DNA of 12,912 bases from Euryarchaeota archaeon UBA10 (GTDB taxonomy: Archaea > Thermoplasmatota > Poseidoniia > Poseidoniales > Poseidoniaceae): positions 1-12,912 of the forward strand of contig DAGO01000040.1 in assembly GCA_002498185.1 (NCBI GenBank). Reading direction: 5' to 3'. The notes below the pieces were generated by a model. That model was not told the origin of the DNA. It searched no databases and saw nothing but the letters and a program-made list of their open reading frames with translations. The translations under genes and the position numbers were made by a program. The first letter of the stretch is position 1. Each line of letters begins with the position of its first letter. Shown here one piece after another: positions 8,001-12,912 of the stretch.

Positions 8001-8527
8001 TCTTATTCGAGACTCATGGTGCAGGTCAGCAGAATTTGTATGTCAATGTATCAGGAATGGACTTGTGGATTGTCAATTCAATGTTACCACATTGCTCTGC
8101 AGTAGGCGGAAATGCAACCTGTAATCTGGATATGGAGTCAGACATGCCTAGAGTTATCAGTCAAGAAGATGCAGAATCAGGCATGGATGCAATGACGGCG
8201 ATAGTATCGATTTTAGCGCTATTATTGTTGGGTGCTGGAGTTGCGATAGTAGTCCTATTACGTCGAGACAATCATGATGAGAGTATATTCTATGATGATG
8301 ACGATGAGTGGGAAGATGAGCATGAAGAATATACAGAGGCAGAGCCCGAAAGAATTCTTCCACCTATGGCTCCAAGTCGGCCAGACATGGATGCAGCATC
8401 AAAGGCTCTAGAACCTCTTTCAGGAAAAGATACGGCCGAAGATGAAACAGAATTAAGTTCTGAAGCTGCTAATTCTTCTGTTAGTGAGGATCCATGGGCC
8501 GATGTTGATTACTCCGAGGAAGAATGA
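2066..8527 (+). CDS. Giant membrane-anchored surface protein, multi-domain beta-rich
   Basis: The 2153-residue product starts with a Sec signal peptide (hydrophobic core about 8-19, likely cleavage after the Ala run near 22-25). Three jelly-roll domains of MAM / choice-of-anchor-J type follow, at about 187-311, 317-477 and 529-723; the first and third end in PGWFLDDF (P299) and PGWYVDDI (P703), the second in GLTVDWFKV. A beta-rich, Ser/Thr-rich middle (about 725-1145) is unassigned. Two related units follow (about 1147-1493 and 1545-1882), then a CARDB-like adhesion domain (about 1895-2000), one transmembrane helix (about 2043-2066) and a strongly acidic 86-residue tail. An EF-hand-like loop, D1430-x-N-x-DG-x-x-D-x-x-E1441, suggests calcium binding. 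Many N-x-S/T sequons would allow N-glycosylation. No protease or glycosidase active site was recognised, so adhesion, substrate binding or a cell-envelope role is inferred only. The frame is intact. Confidence 0.9.
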   Translation: MNSSFRAPLAVFLTILMISHVAAAATSVWNGPSGLAGSSRNVADAFEVPGNATVIDAWLHVDESGYLEDGYGETWTGEDAPGNFTSGQFTNTMVGKFDGAMSLSPDSAVSNIDTFSSASLQLPSSWTHSGAIWEAVNPSSMSGTVTGSTRTLAHGYVPATAADGGVVAATLPGQGLPVNTAGRLTAPQFQVPSPINHFNLSFAHWHHLDVNDGAWVEYKLDNGAWTYLEPSGGYPSTISANASVPNGANGTGFGVFGDGNHSGWTTALFNLDNISGISTATNMQFRFQVWTDSSSTPRPGWFLDDFSVTNVGNSVGLWHHGCYTQTSTSCLYSNNADGALESPINLSSTNPGSKIQTRLEFDLEGSSYDNFCVELSTNNGTTWTDISSTSTSSTSSCRSRGSIPGSGYTLPNGTTVYDESGGFVVLDFSIPSSMIGSTTNSKIRFVVNTDTSVQYGSPNDAREGLTVDWFKVINSTGNTIYSNQLSNASSAVSYGINGAANDWSFIQIGTGGLTITDSLEDAPALPPGGWSISNQVGQTGWEFGAVCSNYTDGPSSFPSASLGFATNLCGDYDSSSDNSLISPNYYVPLGASARFVWKHWMCSEDSWDGGALYVSVNGGAWNQAYVNYANGSNWYDGSITNTVGFTGTDVWDGRQYVAASGGWSCTSTVNIPWLDMEYDVSNLSGNNVSFRFRQMADSAVQEPGWYVDDIGLEVDWFETEGSWISPLVSTHDLGYGFVDADIILPNNTWYGVNVLDASGQVIPGHANRTLPLSLASIDRDVHTGIYIEVMMGTGDEYYTPLIKELTVGATRYFGDANGWNIPSSLSRLSNGTWVNNGGSTQIVTGDSGLSSRPISSAMITGNFSGVTSSLTTSGSQSVSTNMVNGVLDLGDMRTYVTPRLTFSPGAMAESLAFRGAFAQPAHDASIDLADDGVTDWQFSSSPSYGSYGWQTRLDASSVTHSMSVTDSGTMSVLVPQNANIHTLLLGINPNGNTEPLTVASGQNAFYQIPAYNWTTTVVSITAPQLVSSGVHTDSSGRNWSMYDIDFSSSSTSFDIGSFAIGYNLFENVSGLGQVVKTYHEINSNNGQVDIVNVPLTWSASDGGVSINGGVYHENMITNHPYSVPETWYPNGELQGFMTQHHHLLGNENIAEIHLIGMDSSGDSLNIVLSDIHTNPTFTQSSGQSMLHLNNTSSVNEIGGRLVVDWQFEVDWDWNDSQSMTWTAQAFDANGEGLSPATAQSGGVATQASENDLQVDSWSVIDLYGHDLSDLFSPSYPFWAKSGSQVSVSGTVRFENTLDMRPMMEDFVVAVNVDGNDVVLNSTGDGQWTGLVTLPSSSSEVNLTPYVIRAGPVTGAYGAEDTTLTNPVNILLDSQSPWASNLQVNNGQRLLDADGYTWDPSSSLSLQVTITDEQALGDEIVIHYWREVMDDSNLDGIADYSEYQTMSKSLPEGIAGERTLTFSGIDVSGLDMNAKFSVFFTGTDYAGHELMYGGDAGLDHDMGTLVIAVNEPTSIPANGLVLDTINEQLLAGQMHNLTMEISDANGVNSIDIVTVKLLGSEENSIGVMNWEPRNGAMYTSNDSQLTLNDVITTQGSGDSWSVSWHFTLDWNFDENVMPEYALPAIVVYDDDDLNPVALLTNLGEIRWQLDNNLAVVVENMSDNTPPISMYSAEHIYVQPGDDLTITGSVIYEKSGAEINALPEQGLEIGIETMYANEQLQYYAEVGQNGEWSAGVILPARSISDPLLILDYHITGIPSPGEDATQIQTIITVDETKPVVQFSTAPLSLDDEDLDMLQFSVLIIEDGGMPAGDLPVNWAFIRNGLIIPSGQSNAAIPYVADNDGMWTYSGSVDFTDGINVSLEDGDELIWWVDVTDLAGNSASGTGLSVIDPMRTDFTVLSFDITVTNIEISLADGKAPRGNEVVEGTEIGVVVHVRNMGTKSGTVKISLVEDMGEARTWLSHGEMELSLSPGQSLETIPLLFETHGAGQQNLYVNVSGMDLWIVNSMLPHCSAVGGNATCNLDMESDMPRVISQEDAESGMDAMTAIVSILALLLLGAGVAIVVLLRRDNHDESIFYDDDDEWEDEHEEYTEAEPERILPPMAPSRPDMDAASKALEPLSGKDTAEDETELSSEAANSSVSEDPWADVDYSEEE
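5504..6544 (+). repeat. Internal protein repeat, copy A (residues about 1147-1493)
   Basis: First copy of a tandem unit in the surface protein. Landmarks in order: VDWQFEVDWDW, GSQVSVSGTV, GDGQWTGLVTLP, a DSQSP strand boundary, LQVTITDEQALGDEIVIHYW, and GTDYAGHEL. Each landmark has a counterpart in the same order in copy B. Only this copy holds the EF-hand-like loop. Boundaries are approximate because they were set by eye. Confidence 0.6.
6698..7711 (+). repeat. Internal protein repeat, copy B (residues about 1545-1882)
   Basis: Second copy of the unit. Landmarks: VSWHFTLDWNF, GDDLTITGSV, QNGEWSAGVILP, DETKP, LQFSVLIIEDGGMPAGDLPV and VTDLAGNSA. The order and spacing match copy A, but sequence identity is low, so the duplication is old. 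The calcium-loop positions of copy A are not kept. Boundaries are approximate. Confidence 0.6.
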
Positions 8528-8573
8528 GACTCGCAAAACGCGCGTGTATTGTTGTATATTCACCGAAATCCAT

Positions 8574-8601
8574 TAAAGCCTATTTTACTGATTGGGCTTT
8601 A
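8574..8601 (+). promoter_or_regulatory. Inverted repeat TAAAGCC...GGCTTTA
   Basis: A 7-bp stem (8574-8580 with 8595-8601) encloses a 14-nt loop in the gap between the surface-protein gene and the zipper gene. The loop contains TATTTTA (8581-8587), a TATA-like sequence. It shares base 8601 with the next inverted repeat. It could be a transcript-end hairpin of the surface-protein gene or simply promoter DNA; neither can be settled here. Confidence 0.35.
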
Positions 8602-8617
8602 GAGAGTAACACTCTCT
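8601..8617 (+). promoter_or_regulatory. Inverted repeat AGAGAGT-AAC-ACTCTCT before zipper gene
   Basis: A perfect 7-bp inverted repeat with 3-nt spacer ends 13 nt before the ATG at 8631. Its centre (8609) lies about 25 bp after the TATA-like TATTTTA at 8581-8587, so it may straddle the transcript start and act as a DNA operator. If transcription instead starts from GTATATT (8554-8560), it would be a 5'-leader hairpin. Confidence 0.45.
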
Positions 8618-8630
8618 GGATGGGATTGGA

Positions 8631-8810
8631 ATGAATGCTAGAAGCGAAAGCACGGATACGGATGCACGTGTTCGAGAGTTACAAATGCAAGTCGAAGATT
8701 TGAAAGAACTGGTTAATACCCTACTTTCAGTAATATGCGAAGAGCCAGATGGAGTCTCAAGCGGAGCTGCTCCATCTTATGGCCAACCAAAAATGAACTA
8801 TTGCATGTGA
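8631..8810 (+). CDS. Small leucine-zipper protein, 59 aa
   Basis: ATG AAT GCT opens a 59-codon frame ending TGA at 8808-8810. The centre forms a textbook heptad repeat: V14, L17, V21, L24, V28, L31, I35, with beta-branched residues at 'a' and Leu at 'd', the pattern preferred by parallel two-stranded coiled coils. The first 13 residues are polar and acidic. After the coil comes a Gly/Ser/Pro-rich tail with C36 and C58. There is no membrane segment or DNA-binding motif. Its last base is next to the last base of the convergent rtcB gene, with no gap. Dotted purine-rich bases (GGATGGGATTGGA) precede the ATG but give no clear Shine-Dalgarno. It is probably a dimerising scaffold or regulator, but the partner is unknown. 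Shorter than many annotation cut-offs, so it may be missed. Confidence 0.7.
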   Translation: MNARSESTDTDARVRELQMQVEDLKELVNTLLSVICEEPDGVSSGAAPSYGQPKMNYCM

Positions 8811-10226
8811 TTATCCTTTAATCACAGCCAATGGCATCATTCTAGCGATTGGTTTTGCTAGTCCTGCATCATTGGATAGTTGGATAACTTCATCGACATT
8901 TTTGTACGCATCAGGAGCCTCTTCAGACATTATGTTTGGAGTATTTGCATGTATTCTAATACCTCTAGATTCCAATTCCCGCTTTAGCGCCTTACCGTCA
9001 ATCTGCCTCTTTGCTTGTGAGCGTGATAATACTCGTCCCGCTCCATGGCACGACGATGCAAATGCCCTGTTGTTAGCCATCCCTTCAAGGAGCCAAGATC
9101 CAGTACCCATGTCTCCTGGAACGAGAACTGGTTGCCCCGGCATTGCTCTAGTTGCACCTTTTCGATGAACCATACAAGTGCACTTTTCGCCGTGAATATG
9201 GTGTTCCTCAACCTTAGCAATGTTGTGGCTTACATCGTACAGCAATCTTGTCTCTACATCCATTTCAGCAGCTAATGTTTGTCTTAACCTGTGAGTTAAC
9301 GCACTTCTGTTTGCGAAGGCAAAATTTGCTGCTCCGTTCATAGCATCGAGATATGATTGCCCCTCTCTACTATGGATTGGGGCTGCAGCAAGTTGACGGT
9401 CTTGAATTTCAAATCCCCAATCATCGTTATACCAAGTACCTTGTCGATTTCTATACTTATCTTCAAGGCCGCGAACGTGGTCGGTACACACTTGGTGACC
9501 AAGGCCCCTGCTTCCAGAATGAATCATACAGACTACTTGTCCTTCGAATAAATTGTGAGGATTACTGTCTTCGATTGACTGAACGGTTTGTAATTCCAAG
9601 AAATGATTCCCAGAACCCAATGTTCCAAGTGCTTTCATTCCGCGATTCATAGCTCTCTCAGATACGCCCTCATCGGTTTCGAGAACCCCATTTGATTCGA
9701 TATTTTTCAAATCATCATCGTATGCATAGCCCATGTCGACCATAGCGTTGCTTCCACGGGAGATTATCTCATCGAGCTCTCGGCGACTAATTTCTAATCC
9801 ACCTTTGCCAGAACCACCTGAAGGAATCCTTCCATTTAGCCTGCCAGCCAATTTGTCAAGATTTGGAATGTCGTCGATGCTGCATTCTAGTGCAACCATT
9901 CTTACTCCGCAATTAATGTCGAAACCAACTCCCCCTGGAGAAATCGAACCACCTTCTTCTCCCCAATTGACATCAGTTGCAAGAACACCCCCGATTGGGA
10001 AACCATATCCAAAGTGCCAATCTGCCATCGCCCATGCTTCACCCACGACACCAGGCATTGATGCGATGTTCACCAGTTGCGATATTGAGCGCTCATCACT
10101 ACTCTTCGCTAAGTGCTCAGGACTTGATACAATCATGGCATCGACATTCATCGAACCATGCTTTCGAATTCGCATTAGCCCATCACCTTCAACTTCGAGG
10201 TGACTGCGCCAATTAGCCCCGTCCAT
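8811..10226 (-). CDS. rtcB: RtcB RNA-splicing ligase
   Basis: RtcB joins RNA ends bearing 2',3'-cyclic phosphate or 3'-phosphate to 5'-OH ends using GTP and Mn2+. In archaea it seals tRNA exons after intron removal and repairs cleaved RNA. The 471-residue product has the family signature SPGGVGFDINCGVR, with metal ligands D103 and C106, then GSGNHFLEL (H208), MIHSGSRGLGHQV (H236), YDVSHNIAK (H334) and SSCHGAGR, where H394 is the expected guanylylated histidine. All catalytic positions are present and the length matches the intein-free family (about 480). No intein is inserted. The start at 10226 is the only ATG before an in-frame stop (TGA at 10251-10253). No Shine-Dalgarno is seen, and a weak TATA-like stretch (10252-10260) would fit a leaderless transcript. 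The gene is divergent from alaS by 104 bp and abuts the zipper gene at its 3' end. Confidence 0.97.
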   Translation of the reverse strand: MDGANWRSHLEVEGDGLMRIRKHGSMNVDAMIVSSPEHLAKSSDERSISQLVNIASMPGVVGEAWAMADWHFGYGFPIGGVLATDVNWGEEGGSISPGGVGFDINCGVRMVALECSIDDIPNLDKLAGRLNGRIPSGGSGKGGLEISRRELDEIISRGSNAMVDMGYAYDDDLKNIESNGVLETDEGVSERAMNRGMKALGTLGSGNHFLELQTVQSIEDSNPHNLFEGQVVCMIHSGSRGLGHQVCTDHVRGLEDKYRNRQGTWYNDDWGFEIQDRQLAAAPIHSREGQSYLDAMNGAANFAFANRSALTHRLRQTLAAEMDVETRLLYDVSHNIAKVEEHHIHGEKCTCMVHRKGATRAMPGQPVLVPGDMGTGSWLLEGMANNRAFASSCHGAGRVLSRSQAKRQIDGKALKRELESRGIRIHANTPNIMSEEAPDAYKNVDEVIQLSNDAGLAKPIARMMPLAVIKG

Positions 10227-10284
10227 GTACTGCCGATTAGTTACATCTCTTCATTTCTATGTTTGAAAGGGGGATGGTTTGAAG

Positions 10285-10290
10285 TTATAT
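10285..10290 (+). promoter_or_regulatory. TATA box in the rtcB-alaS divergent promoter
   Basis: TTATAT is centred 26 bp before about 10313, predicting an alaS transcript start inside the GTA spacer of the inverted repeat at 10306-10322. Read on the other strand as ATATAA, it could also serve rtcB with a leader of about 35 nt, so the element might be bidirectional. Confidence 0.5.
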
Positions 10291-10305
10291 TGACGCACCC
10301 GTCTT

Positions 10306-10322
10306 TCTGCCCGTAGGGCAGG
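10306..10322 (+). promoter_or_regulatory. Inverted repeat TCTGCCC-GTA-GGGCAGG before alaS
   Basis: Six Watson-Crick pairs plus one T-G wobble flank a GTA spacer, ending 8 nt before the alaS ATG. GGTGAT (10321-10326), complementary to the archaeal 16S tail AUCACC, overlaps the repeat's last two bases, so a hairpin in RNA would sit against the ribosome-binding site. The CCCGTAGGG core equals that at 2043-2051. A TATA-based transcript start near 10313 would instead make it a DNA dyad over the start site. Confidence 0.5.
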
Positions 10323-10330
10323 TGATGTGA

Positions 10331-12912
10331 ATGGGTCTTCCACCAATCGACCTTCAAGTGTTCCATGAAAATGGATATACGCGCCGCTCATGTAGGGTAA
10401 CAGGGTTGTGGTTTTGGTCTTCTGATCCTAACAGGGACACATGCGGCGATACAGAGGAAGATGAATACACGTTCATCGGTGCTCCAATAATTGATGGATT
10501 TTCTCAGAGGGGCCGGGAGCTCAAAGACGCTATGCGCGAACAGTTCATTGGTTTCTTTGAACAACGAGAGCATACCAGGGTTGAGCCTTACCCGGTTCTT
10601 GCTAGGTGGAGAGATGATATTCATCTCACAATTGCAAGTATCGCAGATTTCCAACCACACGTTACATCTGGAGCAGTTGAGCCCCCTGCCAATCCATTGG
10701 CAATTTCTCAGCCTTGTATTAGGTTGAACGATATCGATGCAGTGGGTCGTTCGGGTCGCCATTTGACTACCTTTGAAATGATGGCTCATCACGTTTTCAA
10801 TCGTCCTGATGAAGGCAAAATGTACTATTGGATGGAAGAATGCGTGAAGTACTGTCACGACATGTTGTGCGTGACTTTCGGTATCGACCCTGCTGAGATT
10901 ACTTACGTGGAGAATCCTTGGTCTGGTGGAGGAAATGCAGGACCTGCTGTTGAAGTGATTGTTGGCGGTCTTGAATTGGCGACTCTTGTTTTTATGAATC
11001 TCGAAGAAGATGAAGAAGGAGATGTTGAGATTAAGGGAGTCAAGTACTCCGAAATGCCGCTTCAAATCATTGACACAGGATACGGACTGGAACGTTTTTG
11101 CTGGGCTGCTGCGGGCACACCTACTATTTACGAAGCGATTTACCCAGAAAGCGTTGCTTGGCTAAAGCAGCAAGCCGGATTTTCAGCAAAAATGTTTGAT
11201 ATGACTCAAGATGAACTAGACTCTGTTCTAGGTGAAATGAGTCGATTATTTGGAATAATGAACATTGAAGCGGGCAGTGATGGAGACAGAATGCGAGATG
11301 TGTTCCTATCTCGTTTGAAAGAAAGGGGACATTCAATCGATTCTGAAATGTTTACAGCAATCACTGAACCTCTATCTAAAATTTATGCGATTCCAGACCA
11401 CATGCATGCCCTAGCAAATATGCTAGGTGACGGCCTAGTCCCTTCGAATGCTAAAGCTGGTTATCTTGCTAGGATGATCGCTCGTAGAGTTTTACGAATG
11501 CGTGATGACCTAGGTCTTGATGTGAGCCTTTCTGATTTGGCACTGCATCACTTGGATGTGAATTACTCAACCAAGAGAATGAAACAAACTCAAGAGGGTC
11601 TCGTGACTATTCTCAAAGGTGAAGAGGAGCGATATGATGAGATGCTTCGGAAGGGAATGCAAGTTGTAAAAACTGCAATCAAGGACATCCCAAAAGAAGC
11701 AACGGAAATCCCCGATGAAATCCTATTCACCATAAATGACAGTCATGGAATTGCACCAGATTTGGTGATGAATATTGCAACAGATATGGGCTGGAAGAAG
11801 TTAGTCCTGCGAACTGGATTCAATGCTGAAATGGCCGAAAGACATGCTGCAATGGCTAAAGCTGCCGCTAAGGCAGTCTCTGCAAAACCATTGGTAGAGT
11901 CGATACCGGAACTACCTGCAACAGTCGCTTTGTATTACGAGGATGTGTCTTCGCAAAACTTCGAGGCTAGCGTACTAGCTTGTCTGCCACTAGTTGGCGA
12001 TGATTTGCCTGAAGGTGCTACACACGGTATTGTCCTAGACAGAACATGCTTCTACCCTGAAGGTGGTGGCCAAGAGGGTGATTATGGGAATCTGACTTGT
12101 GATTCTGCTTCACATTCCGTTCTGGACACCAGAAAGGTTGGAGAATTGGTAATTCACTTGTCCTCGGGTCCATTTGAAGTCGGAGACATGGTTCATGGAG
12201 AGTTGGATTGGGCTAGAAGAAGGCAACTAATGGATCATCATACTGCTGTTCACATCGTTGGTGGTGCAGCCCGTCGTCTTCTTGGACCGCATATTTACCA
12301 AGCCGGTGCTAACAAATCGGTTGAATCTGCTCGTCTTGATATTACTCATCACAGAAGATTGACAAGGTCTGACCTTGACCAAATCGAGGCATTGGCTAAT
12401 GAAGTGGTGCAGAATGTTTCGCGAACTGAAAAACTAACATTGGACAGGAAAGATGCAGACCGTAAATTTGGGTTTGACTTATACCAAGGTGGTGCTCCAA
12501 AGGGTAGTGATATCAGGATTCTAAGAATCGCTGACCACGATATCCAGGCTTGTGGTGGCACTCACCATGATGAGCCAGGGCGGATTGGTCAAATTCGAAT
12601 TGTTCGCTCGAATGCAGTTCAGGATGGCGTTGAAAGACTACACATTGTCGCAGGTCAAGCCGCAATGGAGCATGCTAGAAACCAAGAAACAATATTACGA
12701 GATGCCTCTGAAGTTTTCCAAGTTCCTGTCGAAGAATTACCGGCAACTGCGAACCGTTTCTTTGGCGAATGGAAGGAGCAAAGAAAGCGGATAGAGGCAT
12801 TGGAAGCAGAAATAGTACGCTTGCGAACATCAGGCGGCGGCGATGATATGGTAGAGGTAGAAGGCGTCCGCATTGTCATTATGGAAGTCGATGGGGACTT
12901 GAAGCAGATGAC
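10331..12912 (+). CDS. alaS: Alanyl-tRNA synthetase, archaeal type (3' end outside window)
   Basis: AlaRS charges tRNA-Ala and clears mischarged Ser or Gly. About 860 codons are present; archaeal enzymes run to about 900, so only the end of the C-Ala domain is lost. Domains: N-terminal extension with a metal-site-like stretch (C21, C38); class II core with motif 2 (about 125-152, R131) and motif 3 GYGLERF (250-256); tRNA-recognition helices; editing domain with EGGGQEGD (577-584), H637-x3-H641 and CGGTH (741-745), the full set of expected zinc ligands; then a coiled coil and the start of the C-Ala domain. The N-terminal ribbon appears to keep only two of the usual four cysteines. ATG 10331 was chosen because GGTGAT lies 4 nt upstream and the protein aligns from there with the archaeal N-terminus. 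Divergent from rtcB. Confidence 0.96.
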   Translation, partial: MGLPPIDLQVFHENGYTRRSCRVTGLWFWSSDPNRDTCGDTEEDEYTFIGAPIIDGFSQRGRELKDAMREQFIGFFEQREHTRVEPYPVLARWRDDIHLTIASIADFQPHVTSGAVEPPANPLAISQPCIRLNDIDAVGRSGRHLTTFEMMAHHVFNRPDEGKMYYWMEECVKYCHDMLCVTFGIDPAEITYVENPWSGGGNAGPAVEVIVGGLELATLVFMNLEEDEEGDVEIKGVKYSEMPLQIIDTGYGLERFCWAAAGTPTIYEAIYPESVAWLKQQAGFSAKMFDMTQDELDSVLGEMSRLFGIMNIEAGSDGDRMRDVFLSRLKERGHSIDSEMFTAITEPLSKIYAIPDHMHALANMLGDGLVPSNAKAGYLARMIARRVLRMRDDLGLDVSLSDLALHHLDVNYSTKRMKQTQEGLVTILKGEEERYDEMLRKGMQVVKTAIKDIPKEATEIPDEILFTINDSHGIAPDLVMNIATDMGWKKLVLRTGFNAEMAERHAAMAKAAAKAVSAKPLVESIPELPATVALYYEDVSSQNFEASVLACLPLVGDDLPEGATHGIVLDRTCFYPEGGGQEGDYGNLTCDSASHSVLDTRKVGELVIHLSSGPFEVGDMVHGELDWARRRQLMDHHTAVHIVGGAARRLLGPHIYQAGANKSVESARLDITHHRRLTRSDLDQIEALANEVVQNVSRTEKLTLDRKDADRKFGFDLYQGGAPKGSDIRILRIADHDIQACGGTHHDEPGRIGQIRIVRSNAVQDGVERLHIVAGQAAMEHARNQETILRDASEVFQVPVEELPATANRFFGEWKEQRKRIEALEAEIVRLRTSGGGDDMVEVEGVRIVIMEVDGDLKQM

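Noticed and set aside
8538..8545. Palindrome ACGCGCGT after the surface-protein stop
   Set aside because: Eight bases with no loop and only a loose T-rich tail; too little to call a terminator or operator.
9733..10203. 156-codon plus-strand open frame opposite rtcB
   Set aside because: It is antisense to the catalytic core of RtcB, whose motifs are complete on the minus strand.
8811..10226. Possible intein in rtcB, common in archaeal rtcB genes
   Set aside because: The frame is 471 codons with every catalytic block in normal spacing, so none is inserted.
10388..11065. 225-codon minus-strand open frame inside alaS
   Set aside because: It is antisense to the conserved AlaRS class II core, and its peptide has no recognisable domain.
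1..12912. CRISPR array, insertion sequence, phage or defence genes
   Set aside because: No spaced direct repeats, transposase, integrase or terminal inverted repeats were seen.

Overview
The window looks like a piece of a marine archaeal genome, most probably Marine Group II (Poseidoniales, Thermoplasmatota). Reasons: an archaeal-type alanyl-tRNA synthetase with an N-terminal metal-site extension; a tRNA-Thr with discriminator U73; TATA boxes about 26 bp before predicted transcript starts, one of them implying a leaderless mRNA; and a giant secreted beta-rich surface protein with one C-terminal membrane anchor and an acidic tail. The lineage is inferred from gene style, not from a marker-gene search.

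Layout. Positions 1-419 hold the 5' part of a minus-strand gene for a small modular protein (WTGSEW-type N-terminal motif, SH3/Tudor-like C-terminal domain), which runs off the left edge. Divergent from it is a 250-residue four-helix membrane protein (525-1277), followed by a DsrE-like small protein (1325-1714). Next come two divergent tRNA genes, tRNA-Ser(GGA) on the minus strand and tRNA-Thr(GGT) on the plus strand. Half the window (2066-8527) is one 2153-residue surface protein: signal peptide, three jelly-roll (MAM / choice-of-anchor-J-like) domains, a long beta-rich middle, two tandem copies of a unit of about 340 residues, a CARDB-like domain, one transmembrane helix and an acidic cytoplasmic tail. 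A 59-residue leucine-zipper protein (8631-8810) follows and abuts the convergent rtcB RNA-ligase gene (8811-10226, minus). Divergent from rtcB, alaS (10331 to the right edge) is complete except for its 3' end.

The RNA-related genes (two tRNAs, RtcB, AlaRS) are core housekeeping. The surface protein, the four-helix protein and the leucine-zipper protein are lineage-specific and of unknown function. No mobile element, CRISPR array, phage gene or defence system was seen. Coding density is high and no gene-free stretch exceeds about 105 bp.

The items most worth a second look are small inverted repeats of one geometry (7-3-7) just before three start codons, two of them sharing the core CCCGTAGGG; the internal duplication in the giant protein; a degenerate N-terminal metal site in AlaRS; and the unusually regular zipper protein. 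None amounts to clear evidence of a new system.
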